Of a DNA stretch of 64,000 nucleotides, positions 37,447 to 48,297 are shown one piece after another. The DNA comes from Psoroptes ovis. Taxonomy: Eukaryota; Arthropoda; Arachnida; Sarcoptiformes; Psoroptidae. The notes under the pieces were generated by a model. The model worked only from the letters and a program-made list of their open reading frames with translations. It searched no databases and was not told the DNA's origin. The stretch is from assembly GCA_002943765.1 (NCBI GenBank), contig PQWQ01000005.1:682001-746000 (forward strand). Reading direction: 5' to 3'. Numbering within the stretch: position 1 is the first letter of the stretch; the number at the start of each line of letters is the position of its first letter. Made by a program: the position numbers and the translations under genes.

Positions 37447-38678
37447 AAACAGAACGAAAAAAAGAAAGAGCATATGAAAACGCCTTGATCATGCGCAGAA
37501 TTGAAATTTTTTTTTTTGTTTTCAAACATTCGAAAATCGAATGATTCGAACCTGTTGTTGTTGTTGGTGGTGGTTGATGATGAGGTTGTAGCCTTTTTAA
37601 TGTCAGATCAAATGAAGAAGAAAAGAAAAATAACAAAAAACCTTCAAACTTGTTACCCGATTTCGGGTCGATTGATCATCATCATCAGCAACAACCATCA
37701 TCATCATCATCGTCGGTCGGTCGAACATTGACCGAAGCCAGAGTTTATTCGGGTAAACAAAACAAAAAAGAAAAATATTTTCGAGCAGCAAAATTCAAGA
37801 AGAAATAACAGTTATTTCATGTTATGTATATATTTCATTTATACTGATTCAAAGATTACTCGAAGCTCAAAAAAAAGCTCTAAAAGTTCATTCAATTAAC
37901 AGAAAGCTAAGAAAAACATAAGAAAATCTGAATTTTTTTTTTTTTTTTTTTTGACAAACAATGGCCACTCAAATCAATTTGATTGATTGATTGATTTCGA
38001 AAAATTATTATTTCGAGCATAAAAACTAAAATAAATAAATAAATATATGAATAAATTTGAATAAATCAATAAATAAATAAATTCCTGATCTCTGCGTTAA
38101 ACAGGATGATGAATAATAATAATGAATAATAAGAAGAAAAACAAATAAATGATTTCATCGAAACGAAATTTTGAAATTATCAAAAAAAAAATTAGAAAGT
38201 CTAATCTTCGAGTTTGAATGCAAAATATTACATAATATTGGCAAATAAACAAACCAAAACAAATAACAGGCCAAATATAGAGCAATGAATATGTGAAAAT
38301 ATGAGCAATTTAACATTTCTTGCAAAAAAATTTTTAAAGAAAATTTCATTAATGATAAGAATTATTAATCCGTAGACATGATCATCTTAGATGATGAATC
38401 TTTCAAAAAGCATTGAAGAATTTCTTAAAATCTCATCAATGAAATTATTATTATGATAATAATCAACAAACAAATAAGAAGATTTTTATTATTTCATTAA
38501 TTTACTATTGCATATATCGTAATGATTATGATTACTTATGGCGATGATGATGATGATGATTATTATATGATAATTTAAGAGTTTTAAGATGATGAAAAAA
38601 AAAAAAATTTCAGTCAAGAAACCAGAGAAGAAGAAGAAAAGCATCGAAAACAATATATCATATTTTTTTTTCATCATT

Positions 38679-38843
38679 TACAAGGTTTCAAGTTTAAATT
38701 CGTAATTTTAAAATTGATTTTTGTAGTTTTAAAATTGAATTTCGTAATTTCACTGTTTGAGATTGCATTCAAAACTACGAAAATCAACTTGAAAACTATG
38801 AAAATTAATTTTAAAATTCCGAATTAAAACTTTAAATCCTTTA
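38679..38843. mobile_element. second palindromic miniature family, copy 2 (long form)
   Basis: TACAAGGTTTCAAGTTTAAA at the left pairs with ACTTTAAATCCTTTAA at the right. The interior repeats the TTTTAAAATT(G/A)A motif in both senses. At 165 bp it is longer than the other copies. Confidence 0.7.
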
Positions 38844-39190
38844 ATATTTTTTTCAGAATAATCGTGATCATCATCATCATTAACCAACAGCTCAGCAAAC
38901 AACATCGACCAACAACAACATCATTTCTTTATCTCCGTACAAGATGAAGAAAGATACCGAGAATAAGAAGAAGAAGACGAAATAAAGGTGGAAGATGAAA
39001 ATGAATGATGAAAATTCATCTTCATCACTCTTTTATAAAATGAATCATAAATGATCAATGATGATGATGATGATGCATGATAATCATTTAATATGATCAT
39101 GTGTTTGAGATCAAAAAACAAAAAATGTAAAAATTTCACCCGAAATTCATTTATTTCATCATCATCATCAAATTCATTCATTTAATATAT

Positions 39191-39273
39191 TTAAAAGTTG
39201 TCCGAAAAGTTTTTGCCAATTTTCCGAGTTATTTTCTACGATATAATCGGCAAAAACTTTTCGGACAACCTAA
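39191..39273 (+). mobile_element. mariner-type miniature element, subfamily 2
   Basis: GTTGTCCGAAAAGTTTTTGC and CAAAAACTTTTCGGACAACC are inverted over about 20 bp. The left TTAGG is altered. Confidence 0.85.
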
Positions 39274-39936
39274 TATTTTTTTTTTTTTTTTTTTGATGAT
39301 CTTGTTTGTCTCTTCTATAATGGTGATAATGGTTTTAAACCAATCATAGCCAATCATAATCATCATCATTGTAATAATGATAATCCATTTAATTTTTTCT
39401 AGATATTTTAATGATAATCCAGTTTATTGCTTTCGAATTGAAATTATTATCATCACATCGTACAACAATGGTACGAATTCGAAATAAAAACAAATACGAA
39501 TTATGAAGAACCACAGGGCAAATATGACAATCAAATCTTTTTTATATGAATTGAAAACAGCCAGGAAATGAATTTGAATTAAAAATTGAAATTCACAACG
39601 AAAACAAATGGGAAAAAATGTATTATTAGAGCATTGAAAACTGAAAAACAAAAAAACAAGAATTTTATTTCATCATTATTGCAACAAATACTATGAATTA
39701 TATTATTATTCAACCACAATTCAAGAATTTACTCAACCAGAACTCAAATTTTGAAAAAGAAGAAAAAAAAAATTCGGAAAAAATTTAAAAGAATTGTTCA
39801 TTCATTCATTCATTTTTTTTTCTTTTCTTTTCTCTTCTTCAACCGAGAAAAAGGGTTGTTGACTTCCGTATGTGTTCGAAAGAATGCTTTTAATAACATA
39901 ATACTTTTGAATAAAATTGAAGATTGAAAACATATA

Positions 39937-40016
39937 TCAGGTTGTCCGAAAAGTTTTTGCCGATTTTCTAATGATTTTCTACGATATAAACTGGCAAAAA
40001 CTTTGCGGACAACCTA
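39937..40016 (+). mobile_element. mariner-type miniature element, subfamily 2
   Basis: CAGGTTGTCCGAAAAG at the left and CTTTGCGGACAACCTAA at the right; the centre is ATGATTTTCTACGATATAAA. Confidence 0.85.
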
Positions 40017-40639
40017 ATATTATTGATGCCAAAATATATTTACCACTTCGCCAGTCAGAATATTGTTCTTTGAAGCTGTAGCTTTATAGTGATTGGAAAT
40101 TTTAGTAATTTATCTACTAGTCTATGACCCGATATTTTCGTCATGGTTCTTTGATCAACAAACAGCCTATCCCATCCATGGCTCGGGCATTTAAAGTCCT
40201 TTCAAAATAAAATATATGACAGCTTAAAAATGCAATTTTTGAAAAAATGTTTCAACACTAAAATGACTTATGAAAATACCCGAGCGAAGCTCGTGAAAGG
40301 CAGTTTCCAAGTGCAGAAAAATGAATTCAGCACAGAATTACTCGAATCAATGGTTCGTAAGTGGTGATGAAAAGAAAGAAAACAAATCAAAAATTTATTG
40401 TTGTTCGAATATTAACGAAAAAAAATTTTATTTCTTAAAGAAAACAACATCAACAAAGTGTAAAAACAAAATTGTATGAATGAATTAATGTGCAGCAATT
40501 ATGTGATACTGGTTTCAATCGGAAAACAAAAATTGTTGATGTTCGGGCGCCATTTTCAAGTCCTGTTTTTATTATTATTATGCCAAAAAACAAAGCTTCA
40601 AATATGTTCTACGATGTTTAATGTTTTTGAAGAATATTA

Positions 40640-40723
40640 TCGGGTTGTTCCATAAGTTTTTGCTGTTTTTTTAATTTTTTTTTTCATTCAAAAAAACGGC
40701 AAGAACTTATGGGACAACCTGAT
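40640..40723 (+). mobile_element. mariner-type miniature element, subfamily 3
   Basis: GGGTTGTTCCATAAG and CTTATGGGACAACC are inverted around a T-rich/A-rich hairpin. Confidence 0.85.
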
Positions 40724-40818
40724 ATAAAAATTTAATGAAGAAAAATTTTAATTTTTTTTTTCATTAAATTTTCTTGGCAGACAAATTTTATCATTATTAC
40801 CCATTATTATAATGATCA

Positions 40819-40902
40819 TTAGGTTGTCCGAAAAGTTTTTGCCGGTTTTCTCATAATTTCCCGACGATATAATCGGCAAGAACTTTTCGGACAACAACCT
40901 AA
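40819..40902 (+). mobile_element. mariner-type miniature element, subfamily 2
   Basis: TTAGGTTGTCCGAAAAG and CTTTTCGGACAACAACCTAA; the right end carries an extra AAC, as in the copy at 11920. Confidence 0.85.
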
Positions 40903-41268
40903 TATATTTTGATCATATTAAAGTTCGTTAACGTCATTAGTGTAGTATTCGATTGAAGAACAACAATCAAGAAATCAATGAATCAAGAAAGATTGAAGAG
41001 AGAATCAGAGAAAAACTAAAGATTCTTGAGCTCAAGTTAATTTAATCGTTTGTATCATTATTATTATCATTACTAATATACATTATATTGGCTTAATTCA
41101 TTGACTTGAATTAATATTCATTCATTTGAATGGAAAAAAGCAAAACAAAGAAGATAATAATCAAAACGATTTTCATTGAAATAATCAAAATGATGATAGT
41201 AATAATAATAACGTCTTGTATTTAAACGTTCGTATGTATTTGTAATAATTTCAATAATTTATGTTTAT

Positions 41269-41392
41269 TACAGGGTTTCAAGTTTTAATTCGTAGTTTTA
41301 AAATTAATTTTCATACTTTTGAATAGAATTTCATATGGTAAAATTACGAAATTAAATTTTAAAACTATGAATAAAAACTTGAAACTCTGTAA
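41269..41392. mobile_element. second palindromic miniature family, copy 3
   Basis: TACAGGGTTTCAAGTTTTAA and AAAACTTGAAACTCTGTAA are inverted; TAGTTTTAAAATTAA pairs internally. Confidence 0.8.
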
Positions 41393-41689
41393 TATTAATT
41401 ATGAAAATGATAACACCAAAAAAAAAAAAAAATTCGAATTTCGAATCCTTTTCGGCTGCTGTGAATGGAATAAATGAATGAATGAATGAAAATCATGGAT
41501 AATTAATTTTTTGGGTAATTTTTTTCATTTTTTAAAATTAATATTTGTGTATTCCCTTCTCATGTAATAACATTTTTTTCTTCATAGGAAGAAATGTCAT
41601 TTTCACACATTACAAAAATACACCAATCAAAGAAAAATTCAAAGCGAAAATAAGGGATGGAAATGAAAATGGTTAGATTCGTTGATATA

Positions 41690-41774
41690 TTAGATTGTCC
41701 GCAAAGTTTTGGCCGATTTTCAATGAGCAACTCTATTCGATCAAGCCGAATGAACTTTTCGGCCGGACAACCTT
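41690..41774 (+). mobile_element. mariner-type miniature element, subfamily 1
   Basis: TTAGATTGTCCGCAAAG at the left; the right end CTTTTCGGCCGGACAACC contains a short duplicated GGCC. Confidence 0.8.
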
Positions 41775-42371
41775 TTAAAAACGTAAGAAAAAAATTAGAT
41801 CATCAAATGTATAATATGTAATAATATGAATGATTATTATTAATAATTTTATTAATATTTTTTGATTAAATTATATTAATCATTATTTTTATTTTCAGAT
41901 GAGAAATGAATGAATGATAATGTAATAATACGACAAATTTAATATTGAAAATCTTGGGCTTCAATTCATGATTATCCTGCAACCATTTATTTAAATGTTA
42001 TTATCATCATTATTTGGTCAATTTTTTTTTTTTTGACCATTTATTTATAAGCGACGAAACTATCCACACAGTATTGCTTGGACATGTATTAAACATTTTT
42101 TAGCAAAGAAGATAAGGAACAACAATAATTATTTAAGAAAAATAGTTATTTCATTTCGGTTATTGGTCCGTGAAACTAAATAATATGATGATCATGATGA
42201 TGATGATGATGATGAACAACAGTAAAGTCATAGGCCTCATTAAAAGACTATTGAAATTGTTGTTGTTGTTATAAGTCTTCATCATCTTCAACATCATTGA
42301 ACAACAACAACATTTGAAGAATCATAACGTTAACAATACATGTCTATTCTTCTTTATTCAAGTATTATGTA

Positions 42372-42453
42372 TTAGGTTGTCCAAAAAATTCTGACCGATT
42401 TTCATGAACAATTCTATTGTTGATTAAGCAGAATGAACTTTTCGGATAACCTA
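42372..42453 (+). mobile_element. mariner-type miniature element, subfamily 1
   Basis: TTAGGTTGTCCAAAAAATTC at the left and CTTTTCGGATAACCTAA at the right. Confidence 0.8.
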
Positions 42454-42940
42454 ATATATATATTCGAAAACGAATAAATGAATATTTTCATCATCATCAT
42501 CATCAACATCATCTTCAGTTGAATTGACAAGACATGCAGAAATGAATGAATGAATAAGATGAAAAATAACCCGACAATAATAATGATCATCATCATCATC
42601 ATCTTTTGAAAGCAATAGATGTAATGTACTGTGTATGTCTTATGTCTATTATTAGTCAAACTGGCTCAAATCATCATTTTGTTGTTTGTTGTTACTGCTG
42701 CTGCTGCTGCTGTTGTTTGCTGTTGTTGTTATGGTTGATCGTTTTGAATAAAGTTTAAAAGAAGAAAAAATCGTCGAATAATAATAATAATAATAACAGC
42801 AACCAAACAACAACAACAGCGACGACGACTACGATCATCATCTACATTCTTACCATTTTGATGATGATAATAATAAGAAAATTCAAGAAGAATTTCAAAA
42901 AAAAGAAGAAATCCAATTTGAATAGCTTAAAGGCAATGTA

Positions 42941-43018
42941 TTAGGTTGTCCCATAAGTTATTGCCGTGTTTTAATTTTTTTTCATTCAAAAAACGGCAAG
43001 AATTTATGGGACAACCTA
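42941..43018 (+). mobile_element. mariner-type miniature element, subfamily 3
   Basis: TTAGGTTGTCCCATAAG pairs with TTTATGGGACAACCTA. Inner arms TTGCCGTGTTTT and AAAACGGCAAG pair as well. Confidence 0.85.
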
Positions 43019-43286
43019 GTATAATATAATGGTATGTATGTGTGTGTGTGTGTATGTATTTGTTGTCGTGCTATTTGGTTATATAATAATAATAATAATC
43101 ATAATCTTAATCGTAATAATAATGAAAATATGAAGCCAACTAAAAAGGTTGTTGTTTTGTTGTGTTGTTTATTTCATTAATTTTTATTTTATTTCTATTT
43201 TGTTTACTGGCTTAGGTATAGAAATATACCAATGAAATACATGGACACATATGAAAAATAATGAATATAACCAAGCATATTAGATA

Positions 43287-43368
43287 TTAGCTTGTCCGAA
43301 AAGTTTTGGCCGATTTTCAATGAGCAACTCTATCGTGATAAAGCGGAATGAACTTTTCGGACAACCTA
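43287..43368 (+). mobile_element. mariner-type miniature element, subfamily 1
   Basis: TTAGCTTGTCCGAAAAG and CTTTTCGGACAACCTAA; centre GAGCAACTCTATCGTGAT. Confidence 0.85.
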
Positions 43369-43531
43369 AAAAATAATATGAATGAATGAATCAGTGTGTA
43401 GTTCGAAACCAAATGATATTGATGATTGTAAAAAAAAGAAGAAATAATACATAGCCAGAGAATAATAGCGAGAAAAAAAAACCAGATTCATTAAACCTTT
43501 TGATTTGGTTATTTTTTTTTTGTTGAAAATA

Positions 43532-43612
43532 TTAGGCTGGCCGAAAAGTTCATTCCGATTAATCCGATAGAGTTGCCACATGAAAATCGGCCAAAACTTT
43601 CCGGACGACCTA
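43532..43612 (-). mobile_element. mariner-type miniature element, subfamily 1, reversed
   Basis: TTAGGCTGGCCGAAAAG and CTTTCCGGACGACCTAA are inverted; the TCCGATTAATCCGATAGAG arm is first. Confidence 0.8.
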
Positions 43613-44089
43613 ATATTTTCCATATAAATGTATTATTAGATGTTTTATTATGATACCTTAATATATTCTTTTTTCCATCTTCCTTTTTACCCTTTTCCAA
43701 GTAGATATTTTTTCAAGAAAAATATTTTTCAAAATTTCATGATCTTGGATTTATCATTATCCATATTGATATCCATATTATTATTATGGACACATCATCA
43801 TCATCATAAGAAGAAGAAAAAGGATAAAAAATTAATAAAACAATTTCTTATGGGAATTTTTCATATGAAATTTCTCATAATTTTTCCCTCAATACTACTC
43901 CCATTGTTTTTACAGGTTACACAATTGTTTTATGACCACCACACATTCGATTGAACACACATATTTTTTTCAGGGCATTTTTTCAAGCATATGGATGGTG
44001 ACATGATCCTTTTTTGGTGTGTGTGGTTATGTGTCAATACACATTTGAATTTGGTGTATTGAAATGAATCAAATGTCCAGGAATAAATT

Positions 44090-44171
44090 ATTGAGTTGTC
44101 CCATAAGTTCTTGCCGTTTTTCGAATGAAAAAAAATTTTAAAAAACAGCAAGAACTTATGGGACAACCTAA
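44090..44171 (+). mobile_element. mariner-type miniature element, subfamily 3
   Basis: TTGAGTTGTCCCATAAG and CTTATGGGACAACCTAA form a hairpin with a T-rich/A-rich centre. Confidence 0.85.
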
Positions 44172-44608
44172 TATAATAAGGTTTGTTGTTGAAATAATAA
44201 TCACAAAAAATTCCAAGATTTTTTTTTTCAGTTCAAATCTTTAAATATTTAATCTTTTAACAAGAAGCTCCATTTTTTCCAAGCTCACTGATTATCCCGA
44301 ATGATGAACTAAGAACACCGAAAAAAAGCCAATCATTATAAATCAATATCAAAACATATGAACATTTTTTACTTCTAATCAAATATTTTAGACATAAAAA
44401 AATTGATTATTGATTAATATTATTGGCCAAAAAATATACGAAAATATCTTTGATTGGTTGTTGCTGTTTGGTGGCTTGATTTTCAATTAAAATGAAAATA
44501 TGTTTGAAGAAGAAAAATTAATCAAATCAGATCAAATAAGATCAAACATATTTTCTCAAATAAATGTATATGTTCTACCACCAGGTACATTCAAAATATT
44601 AAAATACA

Positions 44609-44690
44609 AGGGTTGTCCGAAAAGTTCATTCGGCTTTATCACGATAGAGTTGCTCATTAGAAATTGGCCAGAACTTTACGAACAACCTGA
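44609..44690 (-). mobile_element. mariner-type miniature element, subfamily 1, reversed
   Basis: GGGTTGTCCGAAAAG and CTTTACGAACAACCTGA; TTCGGCTTTATCACGATAG comes first. Confidence 0.8.
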
Positions 44691-44734
44691 TTTGTGTTGA
44701 CCCAATCAAATTGTTGATTGTGTGCGCTCTCAAC

Positions 44735-44772
44735 GTTATACTCACACTCACACACACACACACACACACACA
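44735..44772. repeat. (CA)n microsatellite
   Basis: An almost uninterrupted CA run within a CACTCACA context. Confidence 0.85.
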
Positions 44773-44978
44773 AATCGATTTATACACACACATTTTTTTC
44801 TAATCGATTTAATCCGTTTTTTTTTCATTTTGAATTTTCAATACCAAAATACACACTAATCACTTCTTATTATCAAAACAACCATGTCGATGATGATCAA
44901 CAAATATATGTCTAAAATTCAGGAGAAAAAAATCAATGAACCGAATAAGAAAAGGATAAATCGAATAGAAAAGTGTAT

Positions 44979-45062
44979 ATAAGGTTGTCCGAAAAGTTCA
45001 TCCGGCTTAATCATCAATAGACTTGCTCATTGCAAATCGGCCCAAACTTTTCGGACAACCTA
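44979..45062 (-). mobile_element. mariner-type miniature element, subfamily 1, reversed
   Basis: ATAAGGTTGTCCGAAAAG and CTTTTCGGACAACCTAA; the TCCGGCTTAATC arm comes first. Confidence 0.85.
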
Positions 45063-46080
45063 AATATGAATGAAATGTGTACTAAAAATAAAATTTGAAA
45101 AATAATTATTATAATCATCGTTATAATCATAATAATTGTAAAGAGATTTTCGAATCGAAAAACACATTTTTTTCGTTATCTCGTAAGTATAAATAAATAA
45201 ATAATAAAATAAAATAAAATAAACAAAACTCGAAAAAAAAAATAGATTTCTTCACCTGTTTCCTAAGCTTAATACCTGATTTTAAAGAAGGTATTTAGTC
45301 TACTTAAATCATTTACCAGTTATTTTTTTTTCTTCTTGCTTCAAATAAAATAAAAAATAGGCTAACTAATAGTTATTTGACTAAATAATAATGATGATCG
45401 AGTCGAATGAAATGAACGAGCGAAATAAAAACAATACAAGAATTCGAATGGAACCATTTAATAATGATGATAATAATCTTGATAATGGATAATAATCATG
45501 ACCTTTTTTTTTACATGGAATCAATATTTTCATTCAATTATTAATGAAATCTTAAGAGGAGATAATGGATTTGAAAGTCAGCAAAATACGAAAAATCAAT
45601 GGAAAATGTCAAGCATTTTCAACATCAAATTAAACTTTTGATAATGATTGCAATGGGTGATTCGGTATTCAATATGTAAAAGACATTGATGAAGACAATT
45701 GAATGACCTTTTTCGGACTAGGTGTTGATTCATCATTTTTGAATATTCATTGTAAGAGTTGATTTGAATGAGTTGAAATAAAGATCATTGCCACCTATAG
45801 CCTACAGAAGGATACCTTTATTATTAAGCCTTAATTCACCTTTCAAAATGACTAAAATTTCAAAAATTTCAAGTCAACTGCGACATTTTACAGCCAAACA
45901 GCCAAGTATATATTCTATCATTTCTTCATTGGTGCACTCTAGACTATTGCATGATGATAATAATATGATAATAATGATACCAGAAGAAATAATGATGATA
46001 ATAAATAACAATAGACTCAAATTACACTACAACAAAACAAAAACATGGAAATTATGTTGTAATTTATAAATAAATAAATA

Positions 46081-46163
46081 TTAAGGTTGTCCGAAAAGTT
46101 CTGGCCAATTTTCATGAACAACTATCGTTGATTAATCGGCCAGAACTTTTCGGACAACCTTAA
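46081..46163. mobile_element. mariner-type miniature element, hybrid with two identical-type arms
   Basis: TTAAGGTTGTCCGAAAAG and CTTTTCGGACAACCTTAA are inverted. Unlike other subfamily 1 copies both arms carry the GGCC type (TCTGGCCAAT, ATCGGCCAGA), with the subfamily 1 centre between them. Confidence 0.8.
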
Positions 46164-46333
46164 TATTATCAAAATATACATGCCATTCATTCATTCATTC
46201 ATTCGAGTGATTTGTAAATTATTCTTCTTTTCCATCTTCATCTTTATCATCATCATCATCAAATTTCAAATTATGGGTACAATTCTATTGTTTCGATTTG
46301 TTTTTTTGCTTTTGTATTCGAAATTTACTTGTT

Positions 46334-46365
<32 letters not shown>

Positions 46366-46475
46366 GGTACACATATATCATTTCGAAATTGATTATTATT
46401 TCATAGTCATATCATCAACAACATCGTCATTATTATCATTATCATCATTATTGTTATTATTATTCACCGCTATTA

Positions 46476-46556
46476 TTAGGTTGTCCCATAAGTTCTTGCC
46501 ATTTTTTCGAATGAAAAAAAAATTTTAAAAAATGGCAAAAACTTATAGGACAACCG
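46476..46556 (+). mobile_element. mariner-type miniature element, subfamily 3, with a longer flanking duplication
   Basis: GGTTGTCCCATAAG and CTTATAGGACAACC are inverted. The flanks read GCTATTATT immediately before TAGG... and GCTATTATT immediately after CAACC, a nine-base direct duplication instead of the usual TA. Confidence 0.8.
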
Positions 46557-47433
46557 CTATTATTTACCATCATTATCGTCATTATCTTCATTACTATTAT
46601 TGTTATTATCTTCATTATTAATCGTCACATCAGTCAGTTATTCATTCATTCATCCATTTTTTTGTGTGTATCTTGAAAATATTGATTGATGATTTGTAAT
46701 TGCCGTGATCGTAATTAGTTATAGTTGTATTTGTATTCATATTTTTCAAAACAAACAAAACGAATAAAGCAGATAAACAACACACAACGAAACGAGGCCG
46801 TTGTTTGTTTATTTTCAATGATTATTCATTGTTTTCATTGAATGATATTCATAGGTTCATCGGTTCATTCATTCATAGGTTCATTCATTATCTTCTTCTT
46901 CGTCGTCGTTTAAATCATTAAATCATCAAAAAAATTAAATAAATAAACAAATAAACAAACAGAACAAATAATGGATAATATGATGAGCCAAAAAAAAAGC
47001 CGAGCAAAAATGTAAACAAACAACAACATGATAATTATCATTTATTTAAGACGACCGGCTTCATTATTTGTCAATTCGTTATTTGAATACTCAAAATTGT
47101 TGATTAATTTCAATTTTTTTCCCATATTTTTTCATGTTTTTCTTTGAATAATTTTGAATAATCACAAATTTTACATGTTTTTTGCATTGTTTTTGAGTCC
47201 AAAATTTAAATTATCAAAAAGATTCACCCGAAAAAATTCAATTTCGGAGAAAAAAATTCGAATTTCCTTTCGCATATTTCTACCTACACACACCAAAGGA
47301 CTCGATGTGGGTGTAAATTGGTGAAAACCATAAATCAACAAAAACATTCGAAATAAAAAAAAAATAAACATCAATCATTCGAAATTAGAAAATTTTGAAA
47401 AATTTAAAAATTTTGAATTAAATTCTTTTAAAC

Positions 47434-47507
47434 CAAACATGATCTGATTATGATGATGATCATCATCACAGATCATGTTTGATGATCATCATCATCATCA
47501 AACATGA
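47434..47507. repeat. nested inverted repeats (AAACATGATC arms)
   Basis: AAACATGATCTG at 47434-47445 pairs with CAGATCATGTTT at 47469-47480; the latter also pairs with the downstream CATCAAACATG at about 47496-47506. Two alternative hairpins share the middle arm. Confidence 0.6.
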
Positions 47508-48062
47508 TGACAGCTCTATGAATGAATGCATGGATAGATGGATGAAGTAGGGTGAAACAATTAATGATCAATCAAACACTGAAAATTTGAAAATTTTTGA
47601 ATGAACCAAGAACACACATATCGTCCAATGCATCACCGAAATAGTCCGTTTTACCATCAAATACTGGTGATGGAGATGATGCTTTGAGTTTTGGAGTTTT
47701 TGAATTTAAATTTTAAATTTCTTAATATTTAAATCATGCTTTTTTTCTCGAGTTAATCTTATTATGGCCAGACACAATTGTCAAATAATTGAGAAATTTT
47801 AATCGAAAAAAAAGCTTCGAAATAGACAACAAATTGTACATACCATATATTACATTGTACAAATGTGATTTATTCAATTCAATTCAATAATGGTAATGAT
47901 GATGATGATGATGATAACAATCACTTATCATATGGTGATTTACGATGTAAAAAGTTGAAAATACATGATTTAGTATTCAATATTTTGTAAGAAAAATTAA
48001 TTTTTCTGAATCCATTATGATGTTAATGAGATTTTTTCCATTTCATTTCTTCCCAATTCAGG

Positions 48063-48297
48063 TTCTTGCCTTTGCCTTTGTTTTGGTGAATCATTCATTC
48101 ATTCTTAAACAATTATTACAAATGTATACAATTGTATTCAATTTATTCATTCATCCATTCAATTCGATTCAATTTATCAAACCAAATTCAAAAAATACAT
48201 CAGTCATTCGTTTAAGTACAGTTGAAGGTTTGGCCATTGATCATCTGGCCACAATGAAGCCAAATATACGCTTGGGTTCCAATGGTGAAATTCGATG
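48063..48297 (+). CDS. possible coding exon of an unrecognised gene
   Basis: A polypyrimidine tract ending TTCCCAATTCAG at 48062 precedes an open frame to 48297. Its last 35 codons (IRLSTVEGLAIDHLATMKP, then NIRLGSNGEI) have composition unlike the surrounding simple DNA. Another coding-like piece follows an acceptor at about 48881 (TGGGTGAACCCTTTCTGC region, to a stop near 48950). I found no start codon, no certain donor between the two and no family. It may be the end of a small gene or chance. Confidence 0.25.

Noticed and set aside
43366..43700. Minus-strand frames of 60-85 codons around 43.4-43.7 kb
   Set aside because: They run through two miniature elements and T-rich sequence; no homology recognised.
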